Shown: positions 30,592 to 40,109, counted from the stretch's first letter. The stretch is DNA of 41,535 nucleotides from Micromonospora parastrephiae (GCF_016802865.1 NZ_JAEVHM010000035.1:1-41535), one strand, 5' to 3'. The notes: a model not told the origin generated them from the sequence alone. Translations and numbers: made by a program.

Positions 30592-31128
30592 TCCCGCGGC
30601 GCTGACCATCAACTGGTCCAGCTCGGGTGGCTCGAAGAGTTCGATCCCGGGTCTACAAGATCGACGGTTGAGTCGTCCACGGCATTGAACCAGGAGGCAG
30701 GCTACGGGGACTCAGGCCATGTTCCGATGGCGCATCAGCAGGCAAGCCGACGGCGGGCCTCGCGCTTGTTGCGTCCGTCACCTCGGTGCTGTCGGCGCTT
30801 GCGATTCCCGTATGCGTCACCATCACGTCCACCGGCCCGTACGGCGTCCAACTCGTGCAGCACTATCGAGAGCCTGCACCGCGAGCTCGCCATCCACGCC
30901 GCCGAGGACGGCATGAGCCTCAACCAGTACTCCTACGGAAGCTCAGCGCCGCCTGAGCGGTCGGGCAGCCCGTGACGCGCTGGGAAGCGCATTTGATCAA
31001 CTAACTGTTCATCCCCGCTGCGCCTGTTTCTCATCAAGCTCGCCGGGCGAGTTCGCCAACGGCCGGCAGGGTCACGGAACGGCCGCGCCCACCGGCGTGC
31101 CACAGCACCTGTAGACCGGAGCGCTGGC
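30592..31128. other. Gene-poor stretch between the GntR cassette and the exported-protein gene
   Basis: No intact gene is supported in these 537 bp. The only recognisable coding trace is the HicB-like tail at 30871-30956. Other frames read as Arg/Pro/Ser-rich noise. The stretch looks like a site of gene loss. Confidence 0.5.
30871..30956 (+). pseudogene. Remnant of a HicB-type antitoxin (C-terminal ribbon-helix-helix)
   Basis: The frame reads SLHRELAIHAAEDGMSLNQY, the hallmark of the DNA-binding end of HicB antitoxins. It then slips by one base and ends LRKLSAA-stop in another frame. Nothing upstream looks like the HicB N-terminal domain, and no HicA toxin is nearby, so this is a decayed leftover. 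Confidence 0.6.
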
Positions 31129-31848
31129 ATGCCCTCAACCGCACGGTGGCCCCGCCGCGTCGTGGCGAGCCTCCTGACGCCGGTGGCGATCACCCTGACC
31201 CTGGCCACGGCCGTCCCCGTCGAAGCCCACCCGTACGGCTACCCGCAGACCGTGACCATCGCGGCGGACGCGGACCGCCACGAGGTGGTGCGCCTGACGT
31301 GGAAGGTGGGCGGCGTCGACGAGTTGACCCTGCTCGGCGTCAAGCTCGGCCTGTTGCCGCAGGAGCGCGTCATGCTCGACGGCGCGATCTCCGTCCAGGC
31401 TTCGGACCCGACCGTCCTCGGGCCGTCCGAGCAGTTCGCGAGCTACCTGCTCAAGCAGATGACCGTCAGCAGCGGCGGACACGCGTGCGCCGGCGCCGTC
31501 GAACCGCCGAGCGATCTCGTCGGATCCGGTGTGGACGTCGACTACCGCTGCCCGGGGTCGGTCGGCGCGGCCCGCATCGAAATCCGGATGTTGAGCGATC
31601 TCGACCCCGCGTACCAGACGGTGGCGACCGGCCCGCAGGGCCAGCGCCAGGTGTACGGCCCCGGCCGGTACGCCCACGACTGGGCGCTCGGCGACGCGCC
31701 CGTGGCGGGCGACCCGGGCCACGACCGCAGCATCGCTCCGCGGATCGCCACGGCCGTCGTCGGCGTGCTGCTCGTCGTGGCCGCCGTGCTGCTGCTGCGG
31801 CGCCGGGCACGTCGCCGGCGGGTCGTACCCACCCGAACGTCGTCCTGA
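31129..31848 (+). CDS. Exported protein with C-terminal membrane anchor (unknown function)
   Basis: 239 aa: an N-terminal signal peptide (VVASLLTPVAITLTLATAVP...EAHPYGYP), an extracytoplasmic domain with two Cys (HACAGA and YRCPGS, probably a disulfide) and a C-terminal TM helix (IATAVVGVLLVVAAVLLLRR) followed by an Arg-rich tail. The mature start AHPYGYP and the VRLTWKVGG and DLDPAYQTV segments recall the extracellular domain of HupE/UreJ_2-like proteins, but the multi-TM part is missing, so this is a weak likeness. It precedes the giant phosphoesterase by 95 bp on the same strand. Confidence 0.8.
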   Translation: MPSTARWPRRVVASLLTPVAITLTLATAVPVEAHPYGYPQTVTIAADADRHEVVRLTWKVGGVDELTLLGVKLGLLPQERVMLDGAISVQASDPTVLGPSEQFASYLLKQMTVSSGGHACAGAVEPPSDLVGSGVDVDYRCPGSVGAARIEIRMLSDLDPAYQTVATGPQGQRQVYGPGRYAHDWALGDAPVAGDPGHDRSIAPRIATAVVGVLLVVAAVLLLRRRARRRRVVPTRTSS

Positions 31849-31943
31849 GACCGGCCCCCCGGGCGGCCCCCCTGCCCGCCGCAGTCGACATCACGGTGTT
31901 CGACGTCGGCGGTTCTTTCCCCCAACCAAGGAGAAAATTCGCC

Positions 31944-34900
31944 ATGACGCACGATCCACGTGCGCGTAGGAAGCGAACACGCGGACTCCTGTCCGCGGTG
32001 GCGCTCATCCTCATCGCCGGACCGGCGACGACCCTCAGCCCCACCCTCGCCGGAGCGCAGGCGGTCCCGAGCAGCGGTAACACACCGCTGATCAACCTGA
32101 GCAGCGGGCAGAACGTCGAGGGCACCGTCCCGGTCACCGTCGAACCGGTCACCGAGAACGACTCGGTCACCACGCTCGCGGTCGACGGCGACAGGATCGA
32201 CGCCGACCGGACCGCCGGCACCGCCCACTTCGCCTTCGAGATGGGTGGCAACGGCACCGAGGCCCGCTACCGCAACTACGTCACCGTCAACGGCCACACG
32301 GCCGAGGCGGACCGGGTCTACCTCCCGGACATACCCGGCGGGCAGGTCGGCACCCTCGACTTCCCCGGTGACTGGCTGCGTCCCGGGGCCAACACGGTCA
32401 CCGTCCAGGCCGGAGCGAACTGGGTCGACTCGACCACCAAGACCGCCGTCGGCTACGAGGAGTTGCCGAACGGTGAGGGCGGCCGCTGCCCCAACTACGA
32501 CGACTACGCGTTGAGCAGCATCAGCCTCAGCCTGCTCGGTGTGGTCGCCGACGGCGAGCAGAACCTGTTCAGCTACAGCTTCGGGGACGGCACCTGCGGC
32601 AGTTCGACGAAGCTGCTGAAGCAGGACCTGACCTTCGTCATCTCCGGCGAGCCGGGCAGCACGTCCGGCCTGCGCACCGACCTCGACACCACCAGGCTCG
32701 CCAACGGCACGCACACGGTCAGCGCGACGACCCAGTCGGGCGCGAAGACCTCCGTGACGGTCGACGTCAACAACGCCCCGGCCGGCGCGGCGGTGGTCAC
32801 CCCCGGCGACGGTGCCCGGGTACGCGGAACCCGGCCGGTCATCGCCGCGCTGCCCAGCGGTGCCAAGGACCGCGTCGGGTCGTTGGCCATCGACGACAAA
32901 CCCGCCGAGAACGCGGAGACACTGGCCGCCGGCACCGCCACGCTCGGCCTCATGGTCGAGGCCGGCAACTCGGTCGAGGCGCGCTACCGCAACTACGCGC
33001 TGGTCAACGGCCACCGCGTCGACCTCGGCGGTGACTACGGCGCCGCCGGCGCGGAGGCCGTCACGCTTCCGTTCCCGACCCGGTTCCTGCGCCTCGGTGA
33101 CAACGTCGTCGAGGTCCGGGCCGGCGACTACAACGGGACTCTCAACGGCGCCACCTGCGCCAACCACGACGACTTCACGCTCACCCGGGCGGCGACGAGC
33201 CTCACGCTGAGCACGGCGGGCACGGTGACAGCCGGTGCCACGTACATCGTCACCACCAGCGGCACGACGGTGACGAAGGCGGAGACGACCGCCGCCTCGC
33301 TGGCGCTGGGCGACGGGACCTGTGCGGCCAACAAGGACGCGGAGTTCCACTTCACCGTCGGCGGCGCCCCGACGACGCGGACCGTCGACACCCTCGGCAG
33401 CGGGGGCGACGCGCACCTGAAGGTGTTCGTCGGCGGCAACGGCAGCGACAACGGCTACGACAACAAGGTGCTGATCAACGGCATCCCGCTGGAGATCGGC
33501 ATGTGGGAGAAGGAGGTCGCCGACCTCGCCTTCCCGAACGAGTGGCTGGTGCCGGGCGTCAACGCGGTGGAGTTCGTCGCGGGCAACGACCACGGCAGCG
33601 CCAAGTCGGGCGGCTGCGACAACTACGACGACTTCACGTTGCGGGACTTCCAACTGCTGTCGACCGGCGCGAAGGCGACCCAGCTGACCCGGTCGATCGC
33701 GCAGACGACGGTCACCATCGGCTCGGCGAGCTACCCGCCGGGCTCCCAGGTGGCCACGTACATCGGAGACGGCACCTGCGGCAGCAGTTTCAACGCGGTG
33801 CTGGACACGATGGTCCTGTTCGACGTCACCGCGGCCGACGGCTCGGCGCTGCCGGCGCTGGGAAAGCGCGCGGACGTGGACACGACGTCGATCGCGGACG
33901 GCGCCCACACCATCAAGGCGGTCGTCGGGGACAAGACCTCGACACGGCGCTTCACCACGGACAACACCGCCCCGGAGATCGACAGCAGCGTCCCGGCGGC
34001 CGGGCAGCGGCTGACGTCGACCGTCGCGCTCAACGTCAAGATCAAGGACGCATCCGGGGTGGTCGGTACGCCGGCCATCACGCTGGACGGCGCGGCCGTC
34101 AAGCAGGGTGACCAGATCGGTCACGGCCTGCCGGCCGGCGAGCACACCATCGCGGTGACGGCGACCGACGCGCTCGGCAACACCGCCACCCGCGAGGTCC
34201 GTTTCAGCAGCGCGAGCATCCCGGACGTCCCGACCGAGCTGAACTCGACCGTCAAGAACACCGACCCGCTCTCGGCCGAGCTGTCCGCCCGGATCCCCGG
34301 TGCCGAGGGTATCGGGCTGACCGCCACCTTCACCAAGGCGGACGTGGTCCTGCCGACCAACGGCTACCAGGGCGAGGCGGCCGACGTGCCGGCGACGCTC
34401 GACGTCCAGCACGACAGGAGCGTGGACGTCACCTCGCTGCGTCCACTGGACGGCGCGACGATCGACACCCCGTCCAACCGTGGGGTGGTCTTCCAGCGGT
34501 ACGACCTGCCGCTGGGCACGAGCAAGCAGGAGCCGACGGTGCGCTGGTCGGGCACCATCGACCCGGCGCGGATCGTGGCGCTGCGGGCGTGGAACCCGGC
34601 CACCGACAGATGGGTCGTGCTGACCAGCTCCCGCGGGCAGGCGGGGCAGGACACGGTCCTGACCGCGCCGGTCGAGGCCGGCTACCGCGACGGCGGCGTC
34701 GTCCACGTGCTGGTCACCGGCGAGGACCCGTTCGCCGACGACCTGTCCCCGCACGACTCGACGGCGCAGAACGACAAGGATCGCTTCGAGGATCCGGGTT
34801 CGTACGACTTCTCGTTGGCGCACTTCACCGACACCCAGTACATCACCGAGGGTGCGGCCGGCGGTACGTACGACGACTTCGACGGCAAAGCCGAGCCCTC

Positions 34901-36929
34901 GGACGTCGAAACGGCCGAGGAGCAGGCGATCTGGTCGGCGGCGTACCGCGACCAGATGCAGTGGATCGCCGACAACGCGGCCAGCCGCAAGATCGCGTAC
35001 GCCGCGCACACCGGCGACGCCATCGAGAACGACTACTACGACCCGCTGGCCACCAACCCGGACGGCTCACTGAAGCGGCCCGGTCTGCACGAGCAGGTCG
35101 AGAAGGAACTCGCCACCGCCTCCAACTTCCAGAAGATCCTCGACGACAACGGTGTCGTCAACCAGGTCATCGCGGGTAACCACGACGACCAGCTGGGCGC
35201 CGAGACGGGCCCCACGTCCCGGTTCAGCCGGACCTTCAGCGCCGACCGGTACTACGGGACGGCGAAGTCCTGGCCGAAGGGCACCGAATACCACGCGTGG
35301 GACGAGGCGACCAACGCCGACGGTTCCGTCACGCCGGGCAGGGACAACCAGAACAACTATCTGCTCTTCTCCGCCGGTGGTCTGGACTTCGTCGCGGTCG
35401 GCCTGTCGTACGGCGTGACGCCGGCGGAGGCCAAGTGGGCTGACTCGATCTTCAAGCGGTACAGGGACCGCAACGGGATCCTGCTCTCCCACGACTACCT
35501 GAAGCCGTCGGCCAACCCCGACGGTCGCGGGGCGGACTTCTCCGCGCCGGACGGCTCGCCGCTCTTCAAGCAGGTCGTCGAGACAAACCCGAACGTCTTC
35601 CTGGTCCTCGCCGGTCACGAGCACGGCGTCGGCACCAACCTGAAGTCGAAGATCGGTGTCACCGTCAGCCACGACGTCGTTGAGCTGCTCGCGGACTACC
35701 AGTTCTACACGGTCACCGCCGCCGAGCTGTGGCCGAAGCAGGTCCCCGCCGACGGCAGCATCGACGTCAACGGCGACGGCACCCCGGACCACAAGGCCAC
35801 CGACCGGTTGCAGTTCGGCGCGAGCTTCCTGCGCCTGCTCCAGTTCGATGTGGACCGGGCCGAGATGCACATCGACACGTACTCGCCGTTCCTCAAGAAC
35901 TTCGGGGCGACCGAGTACGACATCCGCCAGGATGGCAGTCAGCCCAAGCCGCGGTACAACGGCTCCGAGGACAACCTGACACTGCCGGTGGACCTCACCA
36001 CCCGCAAGACGTCGTTCAGCACCGACTCGTTCGCCGCGTACGTGCCGTCCGGCACGATCGGCACCGACGAGGTGACCTCGAACGGTGTCGCCACCGCTAC
36101 CTGGGACAAGCTCCTGCCGGGCACCTCGTACGGCTGGATCGTCTCCGCGAAGAGCGCCGACGGCGGCGAGGCGGTCGCCCAGCCCGCCGTGTTCCGTACC
36201 GCCAAGCAGGTCCCGACGATGACCGTCATCGCCGCCCCGACCAACTGGGGCACCGCGGCGACGGTGACCGTGCGGGTCGCGGCCGGCAGCACGCCGGTCA
36301 CCGGCGCGGTGGAGTTGCGCGAGGGTACGACCGTTCGCGGCTCGGCCACGCTGACCAACGGCGCCGCGACGTTCACCCTCCCGGTGGGCCTCGCGGGCGG
36401 CCAGCACACGCTGATCGCGTCGTACCCGGGCAGCGACCACCTCACTCCGGTGGAGGCCACCGCCACCCTGACGGTGAACCTACCGGCGGAGTGGAACCCG
36501 TCGACGGTCTACAACGACGGCGACCGGGCCACCTACCAGGGCAGGGTCTTCCGGGCCTCCTGGTACACGAAGAACCAGAAGCCGGGCGCCGACCCCAACG
36601 GCGCATGGCAGGAAATCGCCATGACCGAGGACGGCACCGCGATCTGGACCGCGTCGCGGATCTTCAACTCGGGTGAGTTCGCCATGTACGACGGCAAGAG
36701 GTGGCGGGCCCAGTGGTACACCCGCAACCAGAAGCCGGGCGACCGCAACGGCTCCTGGGAGGAGATCGGCCCCACCCCGCCGGACAACAGCCCGGCGGCC
36801 TGGACGCTCACGAAGGTGTACAACGCCGGCGACCGGGTGTCCTTCAAGGGTCACGTCTACGAGGCGAAGTGGTGGACCCGCGGCCAGGAGCCAGGCGACA
36901 GGAACGGCCCCTGGAAGCTGATCAAGTAG
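31944..36929 (+). CDS. Giant secreted metallophosphoesterase with repeat modules, Ig-like domains and three chitin-binding-type modules
   Basis: 1661 aa from ATG 31944, preceded by AAGGAG. Order: signal peptide (residues 1 to about 39, ending AGAQA); three related Cys-containing modules (about 98-230, 337-470, 492-625); an Ig-like domain (TDNTAPEIDSSVPAAGQRLT; about 670-750); a calcineurin-like phosphoesterase (about 950-1240) with AHFTDTQYI, HTGDAIENDYY, VIAGNHDDQLG, LLSHDYL and LAGHEHGVG; a fibronectin-like part; an Ig-like Big_3_5 domain; and three CBM5/12 (ChiC) modules starting near 1515, 1565 and 1618 (e.g. YNDGDRATYQGRVFRASWYT). It probably cleaves a phosphate ester on a chitin- or glycan-rich surface. 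Substrate unknown. Intact; a strong stem-loop follows. Confidence 0.92.
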   Translation: MTHDPRARRKRTRGLLSAVALILIAGPATTLSPTLAGAQAVPSSGNTPLINLSSGQNVEGTVPVTVEPVTENDSVTTLAVDGDRIDADRTAGTAHFAFEMGGNGTEARYRNYVTVNGHTAEADRVYLPDIPGGQVGTLDFPGDWLRPGANTVTVQAGANWVDSTTKTAVGYEELPNGEGGRCPNYDDYALSSISLSLLGVVADGEQNLFSYSFGDGTCGSSTKLLKQDLTFVISGEPGSTSGLRTDLDTTRLANGTHTVSATTQSGAKTSVTVDVNNAPAGAAVVTPGDGARVRGTRPVIAALPSGAKDRVGSLAIDDKPAENAETLAAGTATLGLMVEAGNSVEARYRNYALVNGHRVDLGGDYGAAGAEAVTLPFPTRFLRLGDNVVEVRAGDYNGTLNGATCANHDDFTLTRAATSLTLSTAGTVTAGATYIVTTSGTTVTKAETTAASLALGDGTCAANKDAEFHFTVGGAPTTRTVDTLGSGGDAHLKVFVGGNGSDNGYDNKVLINGIPLEIGMWEKEVADLAFPNEWLVPGVNAVEFVAGNDHGSAKSGGCDNYDDFTLRDFQLLSTGAKATQLTRSIAQTTVTIGSASYPPGSQVATYIGDGTCGSSFNAVLDTMVLFDVTAADGSALPALGKRADVDTTSIADGAHTIKAVVGDKTSTRRFTTDNTAPEIDSSVPAAGQRLTSTVALNVKIKDASGVVGTPAITLDGAAVKQGDQIGHGLPAGEHTIAVTATDALGNTATREVRFSSASIPDVPTELNSTVKNTDPLSAELSARIPGAEGIGLTATFTKADVVLPTNGYQGEAADVPATLDVQHDRSVDVTSLRPLDGATIDTPSNRGVVFQRYDLPLGTSKQEPTVRWSGTIDPARIVALRAWNPATDRWVVLTSSRGQAGQDTVLTAPVEAGYRDGGVVHVLVTGEDPFADDLSPHDSTAQNDKDRFEDPGSYDFSLAHFTDTQYITEGAAGGTYDDFDGKAEPSDVETAEEQAIWSAAYRDQMQWIADNAASRKIAYAAHTGDAIENDYYDPLATNPDGSLKRPGLHEQVEKELATASNFQKILDDNGVVNQVIAGNHDDQLGAETGPTSRFSRTFSADRYYGTAKSWPKGTEYHAWDEATNADGSVTPGRDNQNNYLLFSAGGLDFVAVGLSYGVTPAEAKWADSIFKRYRDRNGILLSHDYLKPSANPDGRGADFSAPDGSPLFKQVVETNPNVFLVLAGHEHGVGTNLKSKIGVTVSHDVVELLADYQFYTVTAAELWPKQVPADGSIDVNGDGTPDHKATDRLQFGASFLRLLQFDVDRAEMHIDTYSPFLKNFGATEYDIRQDGSQPKPRYNGSEDNLTLPVDLTTRKTSFSTDSFAAYVPSGTIGTDEVTSNGVATATWDKLLPGTSYGWIVSAKSADGGEAVAQPAVFRTAKQVPTMTVIAAPTNWGTAATVTVRVAAGSTPVTGAVELREGTTVRGSATLTNGAATFTLPVGLAGGQHTLIASYPGSDHLTPVEATATLTVNLPAEWNPSTVYNDGDRATYQGRVFRASWYTKNQKPGADPNGAWQEIAMTEDGTAIWTASRIFNSGEFAMYDGKRWRAQWYTRNQKPGDRNGSWEEIGPTPPDNSPAAWTLTKVYNAGDRVSFKGHVYEAKWWTRGQEPGDRNGPWKLIK
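32238..33830 (+). repeat. Three diverged protein-coding repeat modules inside the giant phosphoesterase
   Basis: Each module has a beta-rich start with a VNG/ING turn (ARYRNYVTVNG, ARYRNYALVNG, YDNKVLING), then a W/FLxxGxNxVxxxAG strand, then a C-x-N-x-DDY/F motif (CPNYDDY, CANHDDF, CDNYDDF), then GDGTC (residues about 213, 455, 608) and a final hydrophobic strand. The paired Cys probably form a disulfide in each unit. I cannot assign a named domain family. Confidence 0.75.
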
Positions 36930-36945
36930 TCAGGTTCGCGTGACG

Positions 36946-36976
36946 CCGGCCCGGGACCGTTTCGGTCCCGGGCCGG
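36946..36976 (+). terminator. Stem-loop terminator after the giant phosphoesterase gene
   Basis: Perfect 14-bp stem (36946-36959 with 36963-36976) and a TTT loop, 17 nt after the stop. No T-tract, as is usual in actinomycetes. It also lies beyond the end of the minus-strand gene at 37010. Confidence 0.85.
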
Positions 36977-37009
36977 TGCGTCCAGGCTCTGGTCGGCGGA
37001 GACCGCTGC

Positions 37010-37336
37010 CTAGAGGTCGATTTTCAGTACGCAGGAACAGCGTTCGCCGTTGACGCGGCCGGCCACCCAGCCCGTACCTGCACACCGTCGGCAGGAACCT
37101 TTGGCCAGGAAGTCGTTGGTCTCCGGCTCGAACCACGGCAGGTCGGCTCTGAAGCCCAGGTAGGACTGCCAGAGGCTGTACAGGCCGATGAGGAGCATGA
37201 CCAGCCCGAAGATGGCGAGCCCGACAGGTTCACGTAGCCAGATGAACAAGCCGCCAGCGAAGACGAACAACGGTCCGAAGCGGGAGCTGATCGACTCCGT
37301 TTCAGGGAAAACGCGGTGTCGGAGCGCTTCGGACAC
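37010..37336 (-). CDS. Small membrane protein with C-terminal zinc-ribbon-like Cys motif
   Basis: 108 aa. Two TM helices (FGPLFVFAGGLFIWLREPVG and LAIFGLVMLLIGLYSLWQSY) are followed by a soluble tail with CRRCAGTGWVAGRVNGERCS and a last Cys two residues on. This is a C-x2-C ... C-x-C pattern that could bind zinc, like a half DnaJ-type CxxCxGxG unit. GTG 37336 follows AGGAAG with a 5-nt spacer. It lies 41 bp downstream of the XPB gene on the same strand and is probably co-transcribed. I do not recognise the family. Confidence 0.75.
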   Translation of the reverse strand: MSEALRHRVFPETESISSRFGPLFVFAGGLFIWLREPVGLAIFGLVMLLIGLYSLWQSYLGFRADLPWFEPETNDFLAKGSCRRCAGTGWVAGRVNGERCSCVLKIDL

Positions 37337-37377
37337 CGCAACTTCCTGGAAACGGAGCCGATCAAGACGGCAGAGGG

Positions 37378-39057
37378 TCAGTCGAAGGACGGCAGGGACG
37401 GGCCGAGGACGTCGTCGGCGTCGACGATCGTGTACGCGTAGCCCTGCTCGGCCAGGAAGCGCTGCCGGTGCGCCGCGTACTCCGTGTCGATCGTGTCCCG
37501 GGACACCACCGTGTAGAAGTGCGCCTGCCGGCCGTCGGCCTTCGGCCGGAGCACCCGGCCCAGCCGCTGCGCCTCCTCCTGGCGCGACCCGAACGTGCCC
37601 GACACCTGGATCGCCACCGCCGCCTCGGGCAGGTCGATGGAGAAGTTGCCCACCTTGGAGATGACGAGGGTCCGCAACGAGCCGGACCGGAACGCGTCGA
37701 AGAGCCGCTCGCGCTCCTTGTTCGTGGTCGAACCCTGGATGATCGGCGCGTCGAGGTACTCGCCGAGCTGGTGCAGCTGGTCGATGTACGCGCCGATCAC
37801 CAGCACCTGGTCGTCCGGGTGCCGGTCGACCAGCGCCTTCACCACCGGCAGCTTCGTACGCGCGGTCGCCGCCATCCGGTAGCGCTCCTCGGCCTCCGCC
37901 GTCGCGTACGACATCCGCTCCGCGTCGGTCAGCGTCACCCGGACCTCGGTGCACTCGGCCGGTGCGATCCAGCCCTGCGACTCGATGTCCTTCCACGGCG
38001 CGTCGTACCGCTTGGGACCGATCAGGCTGAACACGTCACCCTCGCGGCCGTCCTCGCGTACCAGGGTCGCCGTGAGGCCCAGCCGGCGGCGGGCCTGGAG
38101 GTCCGCCGTGAACCGGAAGATCGGCGCGGGCAGCAGGTGCACCTCGTCGTAGACGACCAGACCCCAGTCGCGGGCCCCGAACAGGTCCAGGTGGGTGAAC
38201 GCGCCGCCGCGCCGCGAGGTGAGCACCTGGTACGTGGCGATGGTGACCGGGCGGATCTCCTTGCGCTCACCGGAGTACTCGCCGATCTCCTCCTCGGTCA
38301 GCGACGTGCGGGCGATCAGCTCCCGCTTCCACTGCCGGCCGGCCACCGTGTTGGTGACGAGGATCAGGGTGGTCGCCTTCGCCTCGGCCATCGCCGCCGC
38401 GCCGACCAGGGTCTTGCCGGCGCCGCAGGGCAGCACCACGACACCCGACCCGCCGGCCCAGAACGCCTCCACAGCCTCCCGCTGGTACGACCGCAACGTC
38501 CACGGCTTGCGGCCGTCCTTACCGGCCTCGGCCAGCTCGATCGGGTGCGCCTCCCCGTCGACGTAACCGGCCAGGTCCTCCGCCGGCCACCCCAACTTCA
38601 GCAGCGCCTGCTTGAGCCGGCCCCGCTCGGACGGGTGCACCCGGATCGTGTCGTCGTCGATCTTGTCGCCGAGCATCCCGGCGAGCTTCTTGCTCTTGGC
38701 CACCTCGATCAGCACCAGCCGGTCCAGTGCGCGCAGCACCAGCCCGTACGCCGGGTCGTTGGCGAGCTGGAGCCGGCCGTACCGGTCCATCGTCTCGGCC
38801 ACGTCCACCAGCAGCGCGTGCGGCACCGGGTAGCGGGAGTACTTGATCAGCGCGTCGACCACGCCCTCGGCGTCGTGCCCCGCCGCCCGGGCGTTCCACA
38901 GACCCAGCGGGGTCAACCGGTACGTGTGCACGTGCTCCGGTGAGCGCTCCAGCTCGGCGAAGGGCGCGATCGCTATCCGGCAGGCCTGCGCGTCGGGGTG
39001 GTCGATCTCCAGCAGCAGGGTCTTGTCCGACTGCACGATCAGTGGTCCACCGCTCAC
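37378..39057 (-). CDS. DNA repair helicase XPB (superfamily 2)
   Basis: 559 aa. The N-terminal damage-recognition-like domain (residues 1 to about 190) is followed by two helicase domains: Walker A VVLPCGAGKTLVGAAAMAEA, motif II VVYDEVHLLPAP, the XPB-specific RED motif (LVREDGREGDV), and C-terminal motifs V-VI (GNFSIDLPEAAVAIQVSG, EEAQRLGRVLRPKADGRQ). It is a 3'-5' DNA translocase, the bacterial relative of TFIIH XPB, probably acting in nucleotide excision or recombination repair. GTG 39057 follows GGAGAGGA. In mycobacteria its gene is adjacent to an Rv0862c-type partner; here two plus-strand genes lie between. Confidence 0.95.
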   Translation of the reverse strand: MSGGPLIVQSDKTLLLEIDHPDAQACRIAIAPFAELERSPEHVHTYRLTPLGLWNARAAGHDAEGVVDALIKYSRYPVPHALLVDVAETMDRYGRLQLANDPAYGLVLRALDRLVLIEVAKSKKLAGMLGDKIDDDTIRVHPSERGRLKQALLKLGWPAEDLAGYVDGEAHPIELAEAGKDGRKPWTLRSYQREAVEAFWAGGSGVVVLPCGAGKTLVGAAAMAEAKATTLILVTNTVAGRQWKRELIARTSLTEEEIGEYSGERKEIRPVTIATYQVLTSRRGGAFTHLDLFGARDWGLVVYDEVHLLPAPIFRFTADLQARRRLGLTATLVREDGREGDVFSLIGPKRYDAPWKDIESQGWIAPAECTEVRVTLTDAERMSYATAEAEERYRMAATARTKLPVVKALVDRHPDDQVLVIGAYIDQLHQLGEYLDAPIIQGSTTNKERERLFDAFRSGSLRTLVISKVGNFSIDLPEAAVAIQVSGTFGSRQEEAQRLGRVLRPKADGRQAHFYTVVSRDTIDTEYAAHRQRFLAEQGYAYTIVDADDVLGPSLPSFD

Positions 39058-39230
39058 GCCAGCGTCCTCTCCTCGGTTGGCCGTCCGGCCGGAACGGGTC
39101 GCATACCCGCCGCTGGCCGACCATCCAGTGTTGCACGGTGCGGGATGTCGAAAGAAAGATGCTCACCAGGTGCAACCGGGACGGCACTCACGAACGTCTA
39201 GCAAAGGGACGACTGTCCGGGGGAGGTGCC

Positions 39231-40109
39231 ATGAAGCGTGTCCAGAGCACATCCCGGCTGGTCGCCCTGCTGGTGGTCGTGCTGGTCGGTGCCGGCGCGT
39301 GCACGTTCGATCCGCAGTCCGGCGGGAGTGGTGGCGGGGGAGCCGCCCCGGCCGGTGCGGCGGAACAGGCAACGGGGGCGAGCGGCACGTCCGGGCCGGA
39401 CCAGCGCGGCCGGCCCACGCCGGCCGCGCCCACCCCGAAACCCTCCCGGACTCCCACGCCGAAACCGACCCGCAAGGCGCCCACACCGACCCCCAGCACC
39501 GGTACGCCGACCGTCGCCGGCTGCCCCCAGGGCCAGCACCAGCGCGCGGTGGAGACCTACCTGGCCCGGTTGGGCGGTTTCGGGCCCGTCACGGTGGACG
39601 GCCGGCAGTCCGCCGTCGACTGCGCGGCCATCAGGAAGTTCCAGAAGAGGTACGGCATTCGCCCCGTCGAGGGTCGCGCCGGACCGACCACCTACGACGT
39701 GGCCCAGCGCCTCGCCACCACCGACCCGGCCCGCTGCAAGGCCGGCACCGGCACCACCTTCTGCGTGGACCTGACCCGGCAGACCGTCTGGGCGGTCCGG
39801 GGCGGCAAGGTGGTCATGGCGCCGACGGTGACCCGCACCGGCATGTCCGGCTACCGCACCCCGGCCGGCACGTACGCCGTCAACTACCGCAACCCGAAGG
39901 AGTGGTCCAACCCGTACGAGGTGTGGCTGCCCTACTGGCAGCACTTCACCCAGGGCATGGGCTTCCACGAGACCACCACCTACCTGCACGACAAGTCGAT
40001 CGGCTCGCACGGCTGCGTCAACCTGCTGCACGCCGACGCCGTCCGGATGTGGGAGCTGGGGAAGGTCGGCACCCGCGTGGTGCTGATCGGCCGCCGCCCC
40101 GGCACCTGA
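39231..40109 (+). CDS. L,D-transpeptidase lipoprotein with peptidoglycan-binding domain
   Basis: 292 aa. Lipoprotein signal with lipobox VGAGAC (Cys24); a Thr/Pro/Lys-rich linker (PAAPTPKPSRTPTPKPTRKA) to span the wall; a PG_binding_1 domain (AVETYLARLGGFGPVTVDGR to FQKRYGI); and a C-terminal YkuD catalytic domain with HETTTYLHDKSIGSHGCVNL (His260, Cys262). It forms 3-3 cross-links in peptidoglycan or attaches proteins to it, outside the membrane. ATG 39231 follows GGGGGAGG. It is divergent from the XPB gene, with 173 bp between. Confidence 0.94.
   Translation: MKRVQSTSRLVALLVVVLVGAGACTFDPQSGGSGGGGAAPAGAAEQATGASGTSGPDQRGRPTPAAPTPKPSRTPTPKPTRKAPTPTPSTGTPTVAGCPQGQHQRAVETYLARLGGFGPVTVDGRQSAVDCAAIRKFQKRYGIRPVEGRAGPTTYDVAQRLATTDPARCKAGTGTTFCVDLTRQTVWAVRGGKVVMAPTVTRTGMSGYRTPAGTYAVNYRNPKEWSNPYEVWLPYWQHFTQGMGFHETTTYLHDKSIGSHGCVNLLHADAVRMWELGKVGTRVVLIGRRPGT

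Noticed and set aside
31542..35009. Very long open frame (over 1100 codons) on the minus strand opposite the giant phosphoesterase gene
   Set aside because: It is the mirror of a high-GC coding strand: Arg/Val/Gly-rich without domains, while the plus strand has a signal peptide, ribosome site and recognisable domains.
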